A stretch of 64,000 bases of DNA from Reyranella sp. (GCF_017305915.1 NZ_JAFKJN010000012.1:62001-126000); one strand, 5' to 3'; counted from the stretch's first letter, positions 24,538 to 33,541 are shown. Numbers and translations are program-made. The notes: generated from the letters alone by a model not told the origin.

Positions 24538-26967
24538 ATGCGGGGTTCCTTTCGTCTCGCCTGGCTTCTGCTGCTGATGGTTGGCGCGCTCGCGGCCTCG
24601 GCGCCAGCATGGGCCCAGGCCGTGCCGCCACAGCGGCCGTTCTCGCAGCTGGTCGAGCTGTGGACCCGCCAGCTCGACCGCATCGCGGCGCGCGTCGACC
24701 AGCCGGGCATCCTGGCCTCCGAGATCGATTCGCTGCGCGAGCAGACCACCGACGTTCGCGCCGCGGCCCAGGCGGCCGCCCAGCTCGCCCGCAACGACCT
24801 GGCCGATGTCCGCCGCCTGCTCGCCCCGCTCGAGGTCAAGCCCGGCACCGACCAGCCGGCCGAAACCGACGCGGTCAAGGCCGAGCGCGAGCGGCTGACC
24901 GACCAGGCGACAATCAGCGAAAGCCGGGTCAAGCAGTCCGAGGTCGTGATCGCCCGCGCCGACCAGCTGCTCGAGCGCATGACCAAGCTGCGCGGCGAGG
25001 TCGTGCTGCGCCACCTGTTGCAGCGGAGCGAGCCGCCGCTGTCGCCTGAGGTCTGGCGGAAGCTCGGGCCCCAGGTCGCCGGAGCCTGGGCGGCGATCTC
25101 GTCGGCCCTCGCGGCCTGGGGTCGCGAGGGCTTGAGCGCGCTGCGCTCGGGCGACCAGGACCTGACGCCGCTCGCCTTCTGGGCGGTGCTGACCGTCGCG
25201 CTGTGGGGGGTGGGCCACGCCCTGCGCCGCCGCTTCGGCCGCGGCGAGCTCACCGAGCCCGGCCCGCGCGATCGCACCTTCGCCGCCGTGATCGACGGCA
25301 TCGGCGTGGTGCTGGTGCCGATCCTCGCGGTCTGGCTGGTCGGCAAGCTGCTGGCGGCGACCCTGCCGCCGCCGCCGGTCGATGCGCTGCTGGCGGAGTT
25401 CATGCGGCAGCTGATCACCTTCCTGCTGGTGGTCGGCGTGACCACGACGATGCTGGCGCCGTACCGGCCGGCGTGGCGCGTGCTGCCCTTCACCGACAGC
25501 AGCGCCCAGCACCTGACCCTGTCGATGCGCCATCTGTTCGCCGCCGGCGCGATCCTCGACTTCCTCTACCACGCGCTCATCCAGGGGCCGGACCGCGACG
25601 CGGCGGCCTCGGTGGGATCGCTGGTGCTCACCACCGTGATCGCCCTGCTGGCGCTGCCGGTGATGTCCAATCGCGGCTGGCAAGCCGCGCGGCCGGCGGG
25701 CGCCGCAGCACCGGCCATGGTCGGCGGCACCTGGTGGTCGATCCTGCGCCTGCTGATCGGCACGACCCTGCTCGCCTCGATCGTGATGTCGCTGCTGGGC
25801 TACGCGATCCTGGCGGCGCACATCCATACCGGCATTGCGCGCAGCTGCATGTGGGCGGCGGCGGCGCTGGTCGCCCACCAGCTGGCCGGCGACCTGTTCG
25901 AGGCGATGGCCGCCCCCGACCTGCCGATCGGCCGCTGGGTGCGTGCCCGCTTCGGCCTGCCGCCCGACTTCCAGCTGCGCGGCCAGCACATCGCGCTGCT
26001 GTTGATCGACCTCCTGCTCGTGGTCGTGCTGATCGTCGCCATCCCGGCGGCGTGGAGCTTCGATGTCGATTCGATCACCCGCGGCTTCGACCAGCTGCTG
26101 CAGGGCGTCCGGGTCGGCGGCGTCACCATCTCGCTCGCCAATATCGGCATGGCGATCGTGACGTTCGGCGTCGCCATGCTGCTGGCGCGGCTGGTGCGCC
26201 GGGTGGTGCGCGACCGGGTGATGCCGACCGTCGACGCGCCGATGCCGCTGCGCCAATCGATCGATGCCGGCCTCAACTATGCCGGCGTGATCATCGCCAT
26301 CCTGGTCGGCGTCGGCGCGCTCGGCATCGACTTCACCAATCTGGCGATCGTGCTCGGCGCGCTGTCGGTCGGTATCGGCCTCGGCCTGCAGAACATCGCC
26401 AACAACGTGATCTCGGGCGTCGTCCTGCTGCTCGAGCGGCCGATCAAGGCGGGCGACTGGGTGTCGGTCACCGGCCACGAAGGCTTCGTGCGGCGCATCA
26501 ACATCCGCGCCACCGAGATCGAGACCTTCCAGCGCACCCATGTGATCGTGCCCAACAGCATCTTCCTGCAGAACCCGGTGGTGAACCGCACCTACTCCGA
26601 CACCTCGAGCCGCCTCGAGATCGCGCTGACCGTGGGCATCGGCACCGACGTGGCGAAGCTCGAGGGCATCCTGCGCGAATCGGCGCTCAACCATGCCCGG
26701 GTGCTGCGGGTGCCGCAGCCGATCGTGCGCTTCTTGCGGGTCGGCCCCGGCGGGCTCGAGTTCGAGCTGATGGTGTTCGTGGCCCAGCTCGAGGACCGGC
26801 TGGTCGTCAGCAACGATCTCAACAAGACCATCCTTGCCCGGCTGATCGAGGAGAAGATCCTCGATCCCGCGCCGGCGGCGGAGTTCAAGCTGCGCAACCT
26901 CGACCTGCTGGCCGACGCCCTGCGCGGCCGCGAGAACGATCATGGCGTCCCGCCGCCGTCGCGCTGA
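24538..26967 (+). CDS. Mechanosensitive ion channel, MscS family with DUF3772 domain
   Basis: An 809-residue envelope channel. A cleavable signal (residues 1-28, ending APAWAQA) is followed by a periplasmic coiled-coil/DUF3772 region (30-190), about ten transmembrane helices, and the MscS pore region GIGLGLQNIANNVISGVVLL. The beta-domain ERPIKAGDWVSVTGHEGFV and the C-terminal alpha/beta domain come last. Such large MscS homologues release solutes on hypo-osmotic shock. It overlaps the following hydrolase gene by 26 bp. Confidence 0.94.
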   Translation: MRGSFRLAWLLLLMVGALAASAPAWAQAVPPQRPFSQLVELWTRQLDRIAARVDQPGILASEIDSLREQTTDVRAAAQAAAQLARNDLADVRRLLAPLEVKPGTDQPAETDAVKAERERLTDQATISESRVKQSEVVIARADQLLERMTKLRGEVVLRHLLQRSEPPLSPEVWRKLGPQVAGAWAAISSALAAWGREGLSALRSGDQDLTPLAFWAVLTVALWGVGHALRRRFGRGELTEPGPRDRTFAAVIDGIGVVLVPILAVWLVGKLLAATLPPPPVDALLAEFMRQLITFLLVVGVTTTMLAPYRPAWRVLPFTDSSAQHLTLSMRHLFAAGAILDFLYHALIQGPDRDAAASVGSLVLTTVIALLALPVMSNRGWQAARPAGAAAPAMVGGTWWSILRLLIGTTLLASIVMSLLGYAILAAHIHTGIARSCMWAAAALVAHQLAGDLFEAMAAPDLPIGRWVRARFGLPPDFQLRGQHIALLLIDLLLVVVLIVAIPAAWSFDVDSITRGFDQLLQGVRVGGVTISLANIGMAIVTFGVAMLLARLVRRVVRDRVMPTVDAPMPLRQSIDAGLNYAGVIIAILVGVGALGIDFTNLAIVLGALSVGIGLGLQNIANNVISGVVLLLERPIKAGDWVSVTGHEGFVRRINIRATEIETFQRTHVIVPNSIFLQNPVVNRTYSDTSSRLEIALTVGIGTDVAKLEGILRESALNHARVLRVPQPIVRFLRVGPGGLEFELMVFVAQLEDRLVVSNDLNKTILARLIEEKILDPAPAAEFKLRNLDLLADALRGRENDHGVPPPSR

Positions 26968-28000
26968 GGAGCGCACCTCGCGTTGGCGGCACCTGCGGCA
27001 CCTGCCCTTGGTGCTGCTGTTCGTGCTCGGCGGACTCGCGGGCGCGGTCCTGTGGGCCTATGCGCCCGACCTGCCGCCCGACGTGCTGATCGCCCGCTAC
27101 GGCCAGCCGCCCTCGACCTTCGTCGATGTCGGCGGCACGCGGGCGCATGTGCGCGACGAGGGCAAGCCGGACGCCATGCCGCTGCTGCTGATCCACGGCT
27201 CGCTGGAGTCGCTGCACGTGTGGCGGGGCTGGGCCGGCGAGCTCAAGGACCGCTATCGCGTGATCTCGGTCGACCTGCCGGGCCACGGCCTGACCGGTCC
27301 CTGGGCGCGCGGCGACTATTCGATCGAGGCCTATGCCGACTTCATCGAGGTGCTGGCCGACACGCTGCAGCTCGACCGCTTCGCGATCGCCGGCCATTCG
27401 ATCGGCGGCGCCGTCGCCTGGACCTTCGCCGCGACGCGGCCGGAGCGGATCAGCCACCTGATCCTGGTCGATGCCGCCGCCTATCCGCGCGAGAGCGAGA
27501 TGCCATGGCGCACGCGGCTCGCCCGCGCACCGGTGATCGGCGACATCGGGATCCATTTCAAGCCGGAGTGGATGGCGCGGCGGGCGCTGAAGGACGTCTA
27601 TGCCGACCCGGCGATGGTGACGCCCGAGCGGGTGCGCCGCTTCAGCGAGCTGCAGCGCTTCCCCGGCGACCGCAAGGCCACGCTGCAGCGGACGCGCAAC
27701 CAGGAGCCGCTCGATCCGACGCCGCTCAAGCGGCTCGACGTGCCGACGCTGATCATCTGGGGCGCGCAGGATCATTGGGTGCCGATCGCCGACGCCTTCC
27801 GGCTGCAGAACGACATCAAGGGCTCGAGGCTCGCGGTCTTCGAGAAGCCGGGCCACAACCCGATGGAAGAGGACCCCAAGGGCACCGCGGCCGCGGTCGC
27901 GGCCTTCCTGCCGACCGAGCCGCCGCAGATGCCCACGCCGCCGCCGCCGGCCGTGCCCAGCGAGCAGGTCGCGCCGGCGGTGATCCCGGAGAAGGACTAG
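26942..28000 (+). CDS. Alpha/beta hydrolase, membrane-anchored
   Basis: A 352-residue hydrolase with an N-terminal transmembrane anchor (about residues 20-40) after a basic segment. It has the oxyanion HGSLES, the nucleophile elbow GHSIGG, an acid in WGAQDHWVP and the histidine in KPGHNPMEEDP. The Pro-rich tail (PTPPPPAVP) is unusual. It is translationally coupled to the MscS gene, which suggests a shared envelope role. The substrate is unknown. Confidence 0.9.
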   Translation: MASRRRRAEERTSRWRHLRHLPLVLLFVLGGLAGAVLWAYAPDLPPDVLIARYGQPPSTFVDVGGTRAHVRDEGKPDAMPLLLIHGSLESLHVWRGWAGELKDRYRVISVDLPGHGLTGPWARGDYSIEAYADFIEVLADTLQLDRFAIAGHSIGGAVAWTFAATRPERISHLILVDAAAYPRESEMPWRTRLARAPVIGDIGIHFKPEWMARRALKDVYADPAMVTPERVRRFSELQRFPGDRKATLQRTRNQEPLDPTPLKRLDVPTLIIWGAQDHWVPIADAFRLQNDIKGSRLAVFEKPGHNPMEEDPKGTAAAVAAFLPTEPPQMPTPPPPAVPSEQVAPAVIPEKD

Positions 28001-28012
28001 GCGGCCCGAAGA

Positions 28013-28534
28013 CTAGCCAGTCAGCGCCGCCAGCACCTTCTCGAACGTCTGGTCGGCGATCGCCTCGATCTCGGCGGTGGTACGGTTCTGGATCGGATGC
28101 GGGACGTAGACGACGGCCGGCTCGAAGCCCAGCGAATCGCTTTGCGCGGTGACGCCGTCGACGAACTCGGTGGTGACGATGTTGACGCCGGGGAGACCGC
28201 GGCTATCGAGATTGTAGAGGTCGTGCAGACTGCACGATGTGCAGGACCCTCAATCGCTTAAGGCGATCACCGCGAGCTGCGCCTCGGCCGCGATCTGCTG
28301 CATCACCGCGACCGGCGCGACCTTGGTGTTGGTCGGCTTGGCGTAGCGCCTGGTGGCGATGCCGGCCTTCCTGAAGTGGCCTTCGAGGCGGTCGATGAAC
28401 TCCTTGCCGCGCGACTTGCCGATATCCATCAGCGCCACGGTCTTGCCCTCGAGCGAGGATGGCGGCGCGAGCCGGGCGCGGCGGGTCGGCGAGGTCTCGG
28501 CGGTGGGATCGCGCAGTTTCGTCGTAGAGCTCAT
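28013..28534 (-). CDS. UGSC family selenoprotein, in-frame UGA at residue 95
   Basis: Read through one TGA (28250-28252), the frame runs 173 residues from ATG 28534 to TAG. It has an N-terminal alpha/beta part with LEGKTVALMDIGKSRGKEFI and LAVIALSD, then Sec95-Gly-Ser-Cys98 followed by TSCSLHDLYNLDSRGLPGVN. It ends in a conserved-looking helix TFEKVLAALTG. The U-G-S-C motif is the hallmark of the UGSC selenoprotein family, many of whose members have Cys at this place. A hairpin fitting a bacterial SECIS follows the UGA. It lies 44 bp after its thioredoxin-domain partner. Its role is probably thiol redox chemistry, not proven. A conventional gene caller would stop at residue 94 or miss it. Confidence 0.85.
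28221..28237 (-). promoter_or_regulatory. Candidate bacterial SECIS hairpin
   Basis: On the minus strand TCGTGCA-GTC-TGCACGA forms a 7-bp stem with a 3-base loop that starts with G. The loop lies 19 bases after the UGA, inside the usual distance for bacterial SECIS elements. An alternative fold pairs GGTC and TGCA on either side of a larger loop. Confidence 0.6.
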
Positions 28535-28551
28535 AAATGGACTCCCATTCA

Positions 28552-28576
28552 TGTCATCCTGAGCGAAGGACGACAG
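28552..28576. repeat. Half-copy of a palindromic repeat
   Basis: TGTCATCCTGAGCGAAGGACGACAG lies between the two selenoprotein-cluster genes. It combines the ends of the GTCATCC and GTCGTCCTGAGCG repeat families, and self-pairs as TGTC...GACAG. Confidence 0.6.
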
Positions 28577-28578
28577 TC

Positions 28579-30030
28579 TTACCTGATTTCGCGAGTGACG
28601 GCCTGGCATTCCTCGCGCACGCGCTGGCCGGGCCAGCCGCCGATGATGGCGGAGAATAGCCCGGCCGGGCCGCCGGCGCGAACGATCAGCACGCCGTCGG
28701 GCGGCGGATCGAACTTGTCCAGCATCTTGTCGGCGTAGGCCTCGGGCACGCCCTCGGCGACGTCCTGCGCGCCGTACACCAGGTCCTTGCCCGGACGCCT
28801 CAGCGCCTCGTAGAGCGCGTCCTCGATCTGGCGGCGCGACCAGCCGCCATCCTTGAAGATCTTGTAGTGCTCGGGCGTCAGCACCAGCACGGCATTGCCG
28901 GCGCGAACCAATTTTGGATGACCCACTCCAAAGAGACCCATCGCCAGCGAGCGCACCAGTTCCTCCGGCGTGCGCGACTTCTGGTCGATGAAGCCGTGCA
29001 CGCCCTCGCCATGGAACAGGGTGACGGCGTTCTTGCCCGCAGGGATGCCGCGGCGCTCGGCCAGCGGCTCCCAGTCGGGATCGCTCTCGTCCTCGGCGAA
29101 GCAGAAGGTGTACTTGCCGGGATTGCCCAAGGTCGCGCGATCGATCGCGCCGGGGATGCCGCCGCCGACATTGCGCACGATGAGCTGCAGGGCGCGGCCG
29201 ATGGTGGCGTTGGCGCGGTTGCCCTGGCCCAGCGCATTGACGCCGGAATTCATGCCGATCGACTTGGCGATCGGGCCGTTTATGATCACCAGCGGGCCGG
29301 AGAAGTGCGTGGTGCAGAGCAGGCCGTGCATGGTGAACAGCGGATCGAGCGCCGCCTCGAGCACGCCCAGCACCACCGGCATGTACTCGGGCTTGCAGCC
29401 CGCCATCACGGCGTTGATCGCCACCTTCTCGACCGTGCAGGGCGCGAGGTTCGGCGGGATGTTGCCGACGATCTCGCCGGGCTTGCGCTCGGTGCCGGCG
29501 AGCATGCGCAGGATGCGCTCGTCGGTCGGCGGCACCACCGGCAGGCCGTCGGTCCAGCCGCGCTCGAAGCAGGCCTCCATCGGGTCGTCCCAGTTGCCGA
29601 CCGAGATGGCGCGCGACTTCAGGCCGGTCTCGCCGTAGCGCGCGATCAGCGCCTCCTGCACGCCGGGATCGAGGCTCTTGGAGCCGCAGCCGGGCTGCCA
29701 GGCCGGCAGGCCGTCGCCTTTGGCCGCGGCGCCGGCAATCTTCAGCCATTCGTCGCGCGCCCAGCCGACGGCGCGGCCGATCTCGCGGCCGCCTGCGAAG
29801 CGGATCAGGGTCGGCACGGCCTCGATCTTGAGATGGAAGGAGCGTTCGAGGCTGTCGTCGTAGACCACGGAGCGCACGCCGGACGGGAAGGTCGGGTCGT
29901 CCTGGCTCAGCACCATCAGCGGGCCGGCGCGGTCGAGACTTTGCATCACCGGCTCGACCAGCACGCAGGTCGGGCAGTCACGTTTGGCGACGATCACCAG
30001 ACCGTCGTGCGGCAGAAGTGAATCGGGCAT
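28579..30030 (-). CDS. Thioredoxin-domain protein, partner of UGSC selenoprotein
   Basis: A 483-residue protein. Residues 1-100 form a thioredoxin-like domain with active site DCPTC (C19 and C22) and the cis-Pro region EAVPTLIRF. The long C-terminal part contains WQPGCGSKSLDP, WTDGLPVVPPTDERILRML, NIPPNLAPCTVEKVAINAVM and GPIAKSIGMNSGVNALGQGN. It is of the type that recurs beside UGSC proteins. It reads directly into the selenoprotein gene. An electron relay between the two is an inference from the paired CxxC and UGSC motifs. Confidence 0.8.
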   Translation of the reverse strand: MPDSLLPHDGLVIVAKRDCPTCVLVEPVMQSLDRAGPLMVLSQDDPTFPSGVRSVVYDDSLERSFHLKIEAVPTLIRFAGGREIGRAVGWARDEWLKIAGAAAKGDGLPAWQPGCGSKSLDPGVQEALIARYGETGLKSRAISVGNWDDPMEACFERGWTDGLPVVPPTDERILRMLAGTERKPGEIVGNIPPNLAPCTVEKVAINAVMAGCKPEYMPVVLGVLEAALDPLFTMHGLLCTTHFSGPLVIINGPIAKSIGMNSGVNALGQGNRANATIGRALQLIVRNVGGGIPGAIDRATLGNPGKYTFCFAEDESDPDWEPLAERRGIPAGKNAVTLFHGEGVHGFIDQKSRTPEELVRSLAMGLFGVGHPKLVRAGNAVLVLTPEHYKIFKDGGWSRRQIEDALYEALRRPGKDLVYGAQDVAEGVPEAYADKMLDKFDPPPDGVLIVRAGGPAGLFSAIIGGWPGQRVREECQAVTREIR

Positions 30031-30047
30031 GGCCCGACGCTAGAGCG

Positions 30048-30093
30048 ATTTCCGGCCTGATGGAAGCGCAAGTGCTTCCATCAGGCCCGAAAT
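30048..30093. repeat. Palindromic repeat ATTTCCGGCCTGATGGAAGC
   Basis: The left arm ATTTCCGGCCTGATGGAAGC pairs with GCTTCCATCAGGCCCGAAAT with one bulge or mismatch and a short loop. It lies just upstream of the thioredoxin-domain gene, next to a decayed gene fragment. Confidence 0.75.
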
Positions 30094-30094
30094 G

Positions 30095-30275
30095 CGCGCG
30101 CGAGTGATGCTGATCTACGGGCCATCGGGGTGACCGGCGTGATCTCGCCGAACCCGGTCGAGGTCAGCACGGTGAAGGAGAAGTAATCAGGTCCGACCAG
30201 GTGAGCCGGCTGTCGGGATTGTTGACCTGGGCGATCTAGAAGGATCCGGGCTCGATGTTCAGCAGTCGATGCGGT
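30095..30275 (-). pseudogene. Remnant of a potassium-channel (Ion_trans_2) gene
   Basis: The minus strand reads LNIEPGSF, an in-frame TAG, IAQVNNPDSRLTWSDLI, then after a one-base loss YFSFTVLTSTGFGEITPV and TPMAR. LTSTGFGEITP is a selectivity-filter block of two-helix potassium channels. The stop codon, the frameshift and the missing N-terminus show a dead fragment. A palindromic repeat abuts its 3' end. Confidence 0.65.
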
Positions 30276-30304
30276 GCAGGACGGGATGGCGGCGCTTCAT
30301 CGCG

Positions 30305-31279
30305 TCAGCTCTCGAGCAGCGCCGTCACCTGCTGGTCGATGAAGGCGGCATCCTCGGGATTGTCGCGCGGGTTGCCGGCGCGATGGCCCCAGATCGACGG
30401 GATCTCGATCAACCGGGCGTGCTTGAGGTGCGGGAGCTCCTCGAGATTGTCGTTGGTCTGGAAATAGAGGTCGGTCGCCGAAGGCATCAGCAGCACCTTG
30501 GCCGTGATGCCGGCGAGCGCCATCTGGAGGTCGCCGCGATAGAGGTCGTTGGCCGAGATGTCGGAATTCTGCCAGGTCCAGAGCTGGGCCAGCAGGTCGC
30601 GGCAGTTGCGGCGGACGAAGCCAGCTTCCCAGGAGCGCACCAGGAAGTCCTCGAGCGAGGCGAAGCCCAGGCCGCGCCACAGCTCGCGGCGATAGAAGGT
30701 CTGGCTCAGCGCCCAGCCGGCATAGATGCGGCCCATGGCGCGCTTGGCTTCCTCCTCGGTGCGCGCCGCCATCAGCGCCGCGCGCACGCCCTCGAGGAAG
30801 ACGAAGTTGTGCGGCGCCGTCTTGGCCGAGCCGCAATTGACCACGATGCGCTCCACCGAGGCGCCGAACAGGGCAGCCCAGTGATAGGCCTGCTGCGCGC
30901 CCATCGACCAGCCGTAGACCATCTTCACCCGCTCGACGCCGAACACCTCGTTCATCAGCCGGCGCTGCTGGGTGACGTTGTCGTAGGTCGTCACTTGCGG
31001 GAATTCACCGTCGTAGTTGGACGGCGAGGTGCTCAGCCCATTGGTGAACATGTTGGGGATGACGACGAAGTAGCGGCTGGGGTCGAGGCAGCGTTCGACG
31101 TTCACCAGCCATTCGATGTCGGGATGCTGGGCGCTGTACGACGTTGGGTAGACGATGACGTTGTCGCGCGCGGCGTTCAGCATGCCGAAGGTCTTGTAGA
31201 CGATGCGCGCCTTGCGCAGGGTGCCGCCGCGCTGCAGCAGCACGTCACCGCAGTCGAAGGCGTCCTCCCGCGTCCTCAT
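30305..31279 (-). CDS. Alpha/beta fold hydrolase, homoserine O-acetyltransferase-like
   Basis: A 324-residue protein of the MetX-like alpha/beta hydrolase group. It has YPTSYSAQHPDIEWLV as oxyanion region, the nucleophile elbow VYGWSMGAQQA, an acid in PSATDLYFQTNDN and a histidine in IWGHRAGNP. A true MetX role is not supported by context. The ATG at 31279 is fixed by the ATGA overlap with the upstream desaturase stop. A longer frame upstream only shadows the desaturase. Confidence 0.88.
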   Translation of the reverse strand: MRTREDAFDCGDVLLQRGGTLRKARIVYKTFGMLNAARDNVIVYPTSYSAQHPDIEWLVNVERCLDPSRYFVVIPNMFTNGLSTSPSNYDGEFPQVTTYDNVTQQRRLMNEVFGVERVKMVYGWSMGAQQAYHWAALFGASVERIVVNCGSAKTAPHNFVFLEGVRAALMAARTEEEAKRAMGRIYAGWALSQTFYRRELWRGLGFASLEDFLVRSWEAGFVRRNCRDLLAQLWTWQNSDISANDLYRGDLQMALAGITAKVLLMPSATDLYFQTNDNLEELPHLKHARLIEIPSIWGHRAGNPRDNPEDAAFIDQQVTALLES

Positions 31280-32214
31280 CGGAAGGAGCGCACGATCTCG
31301 CGGTTGGTCTGGAAGTAGCTGCGCGCGACGAACTTGAGGTGCGGCTTCAGATACCGGTGCGCCTCCGGCAGGTGATGGAAGGCGATGTTGGGCAGCAGGT
31401 GATGCTCGGCGTGGTACGGCAGGTTCCACATCAGGAAGCGCAGCAGCGGATTGCACAGCGTCGTGCGAGTGTTGGCGAAGCCGTCGTCGGAGTTGGGGCA
31501 GAGCGTGTGCTCACAGAGGAGATAGAGCCGCAGCAGCGGCGCGCCGACGGCGAGCGGCAGCAGCCACACCCAGACCAGCACGTCGGTCTGCAACGCGACC
31601 GAGCCCACCAGCAGCACGGCATAGAAGGCGAGCAGCCAGCGGCCCCAGCGGCGCACCTCGGGCCACGCCTTCTCGTGGATGTAGTTCACGTTGCCGCGGA
31701 AGCCGAACGGGAACAGGAAGATGTCGCGAAAGCGCACGGCGAAGAACGGCAGCGCGCTGGCCCGCAGCAGGTAGTTGCCCCAGCTTCTGGGCGTGCCCGA
31801 GGTGATCAACTCGGGATCGCGGGCGGGGTCCTGGGTGTAGCGGTGATGCGCCATGTGATAGTGCCGGTAGAAGCCGGCATTGTTCAGGATCGCCGCGCCC
31901 GAGAAGAAGGCCAGCAGATCGGCCAGCCGCCGCGTGCGGAACGAGCCGTAGTGTACCGACTCATGCATCGCCCCGAACAGCGCATTGACGAAGATCGCCT
32001 GCAGCAGCAGCGCCGGCAGCACCCACCAGGTGCCGCGCGTCTCGAGGATCAGCCCGCCGCCCGCCACCAGCAGGCCGAGATGCGCCAGCGCCTGCTGCGC
32101 GCCTGCCTTGTTCGAGCGGGCATAAAGCCGCTTCAGCACCGCCGCGGGCACCACCCGCATCTGGCGCGCGCGCTCGCCGGTTACGACATATTTGCTCAGG
32201 AGAGGGGAGCCCAC
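31276..32214 (-). CDS. Fatty acid desaturase family protein
   Basis: A 312-residue membrane di-iron enzyme with the three histidine boxes: HESVHYGS, HYHMAHHRYT and HAEHHLLPNI. Four or so hydrophobic segments are present (AHLGLLVAGGGLIL, LPALLLQAIFVNAL and others). The fold could desaturate or hydroxylate a lipid. The GTG at 32214 overlaps the upstream stop by 19 bp. An ATG at 32160 is the alternative start. It lies between a PNPOx-like gene and a hydrolase in one operon. Confidence 0.88.
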   Translation of the reverse strand: MGSPLLSKYVVTGERARQMRVVPAAVLKRLYARSNKAGAQQALAHLGLLVAGGGLILETRGTWWVLPALLLQAIFVNALFGAMHESVHYGSFRTRRLADLLAFFSGAAILNNAGFYRHYHMAHHRYTQDPARDPELITSGTPRSWGNYLLRASALPFFAVRFRDIFLFPFGFRGNVNYIHEKAWPEVRRWGRWLLAFYAVLLVGSVALQTDVLVWVWLLPLAVGAPLLRLYLLCEHTLCPNSDDGFANTRTTLCNPLLRFLMWNLPYHAEHHLLPNIAFHHLPEAHRYLKPHLKFVARSYFQTNREIVRSFR

Positions 32215-32858
32215 AGACCGTCCCGGTAGGCGCGCTCGGTGAGCGCCTCGCGCTTCTGCTTCTCCTCTTCGCTGAGGCCGATCTGGTCGCCGACCATGCG
32301 GCTGATCGAGGGGAAGGTGCCCTTGGGCTGGGCGTACTCGCCGGTCCACAGCTTGGAGCGCAGCAGTGCCTTGGCGCAGTGGAAGTAGGCCTGGCGCACG
32401 CTCACGACGATGGCGCACTTGGGCTCCTTGCCCTGCACGGCCATCGAGGCGAGCAGCTCGGGATCGGTCGAGAGGCGGGCGGTGCCGGCCAACCGCGCGG
32501 TCTCGCTGGTGCCGGGCAGCAGGAAGATCAGCGCGATCTCCGGGTTCTCCAGCAGGTTCTTCAGCGTATCGAGCCGGTTGTTGCCCGGCCGGTCGGGGAA
32601 GGCGAGCGTGTGCTCGTCGAGCACCTTGAAGCTCCCCGGGGGGTCGCCGCGCGGCGTGACGTCCTGCTTGCCCGACGCGTCGGCGGTCGAGACGAAGCAG
32701 ATCGGCGCCATCGCGATGAAGCGGCCGAGATGCGGATCGAGTCGGCCGATGTCCTTCATCGCGGCGGTCGGGCTGACGGCGGCGTAGGAGGCGACCAGCG
32801 TGCGGGCGTCATCGGGCGAGAGCACCGCGACCGGGCGGACGAGAACAGAATCGGGCAT
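32196..32858 (-). CDS. Pyridoxamine 5'-phosphate oxidase-like flavin-binding family protein
   Basis: A 220-residue split-barrel protein of the MSMEG_1061-like group. Visible features are APICFVSTADASGKQDVTPR near the flavin site, FPDRPGNNRLDTLKNLLENP, IALIFLLPGTSETARLAGTA and the C-terminal YFHCAKALLRSKLW. Members bind FMN or F420 and reduce or degrade small molecules; the substrate is not known. It is the first gene of the desaturase operon. Confidence 0.88.
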   Translation of the reverse strand: MPDSVLVRPVAVLSPDDARTLVASYAAVSPTAAMKDIGRLDPHLGRFIAMAPICFVSTADASGKQDVTPRGDPPGSFKVLDEHTLAFPDRPGNNRLDTLKNLLENPEIALIFLLPGTSETARLAGTARLSTDPELLASMAVQGKEPKCAIVVSVRQAYFHCAKALLRSKLWTGEYAQPKGTFPSISRMVGDQIGLSEEEKQKREALTERAYRDGLWAPLS

Positions 32859-32969
32859 GAATGCGGCTCCCCTATGTCGCGCACGATACCAAACCGCCCC
32901 ATTCCATGGGCAACTCCTCGCTTCCGGGGTGCGTTGGGACGGCAGTGAACACGCACGAGGAGAACCCCC

Positions 32970-33314
32970 ATGAGCGACTATATCCCGAAGGACCCGCTGG
33001 GTCCCAACGATCCCCGCGGCTACGACCGTTACGGCAATACCCGCTTCGAGCCGGCGGATGACACGGGCAAGGGCCCGTACATCCTGCTCGGCCTGCTGGT
33101 CGCGATCGGCCTGATCGGCGGCCTGCTGTACTTCAACGGCGCGCCGAAGGACGGCGAGAACGTGGCCCAGGCCCCGAACCGTCCGGCGATCGAGCGGACC
33201 ATGCCGGGTGCTGGCCCGGGTGCCGCGACGACGACCCCGGCCATCCCGGCGCCGGCTACCCCGGCCCCGGCCACCCCGGCCCCGGCGGCGCCGTCGGACA
33301 TCGGCAAGCAGTAG
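32970..33314 (+). CDS. Small single-pass membrane protein with Pro/Ala-rich tail
   Basis: A 114-residue protein: a soluble N-terminus (IPKDPLGPNDPRGYDRYGNT), one transmembrane helix (about residues 36-55, YILLGLLVAIGLIGGLLYF), then a low-complexity tail of Pro/Ala/Thr repeats (PAPATPAPATPAPA) and IGKQ at the end. It probably lies in the inner membrane with the tail in the periplasm. The function is unknown. The ATG follows GGAGAACCC. Confidence 0.7.
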   Translation: MSDYIPKDPLGPNDPRGYDRYGNTRFEPADDTGKGPYILLGLLVAIGLIGGLLYFNGAPKDGENVAQAPNRPAIERTMPGAGPGAATTTPAIPAPATPAPATPAPAAPSDIGKQ

Positions 33315-33322
33315 GCGAACTG

Positions 33323-33342
33323 TCCGGACCCTGAGGGGTCCG
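33323..33342 (+). terminator. Hairpin after the small membrane protein gene
   Basis: CCGGACCCTGAGGGGTCCGG forms an 8-bp stem with a 4-base loop, 9 bp after the stop. There is no T-tract, so an intrinsic terminator role is uncertain. A second GC hairpin (GCCCGGCCGCG and CGCGGCCGGGC) follows near 33375-33408. Confidence 0.35.
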
Positions 33343-33541
33343 GGGCGCCGCGCATACCGGTGGCGCCAGCGTGAAGCCCGGCCGCGCTGCGTATCGCGCG
33401 GCCGGGCGAGACAGTCCTCCACGGAGCCCTCCAGTCCCCGATTGGGGGGTTCTTCGTGGACGGCGGCGACCGCCGGGGCACTGGTCGCGGCCGGAAAGCC
33501 GAAGCTGCGCCGTGCCCGTCCTGCGGGTCGGCGCCGCGGCC

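Noticed and set aside
28250..28252. The TGA as a pseudogene-causing stop or sequencing error
   Set aside because: It falls exactly at the UGSC selenocysteine position, with a fitting hairpin after it and intact sequence on both sides, so recoding is the better explanation.
30305..31279. Calling the hydrolase a true homoserine O-acetyltransferase (metX)
   Set aside because: The fold matches, but no metW or methionine gene is adjacent, and it sits in an operon with a desaturase and a flavin-binding protein.
31280..31456. Longer start for the alpha/beta hydrolase
   Set aside because: The extra 59 codons only read the desaturase gene in another frame; the ATGA overlap at 31279 is the natural start.
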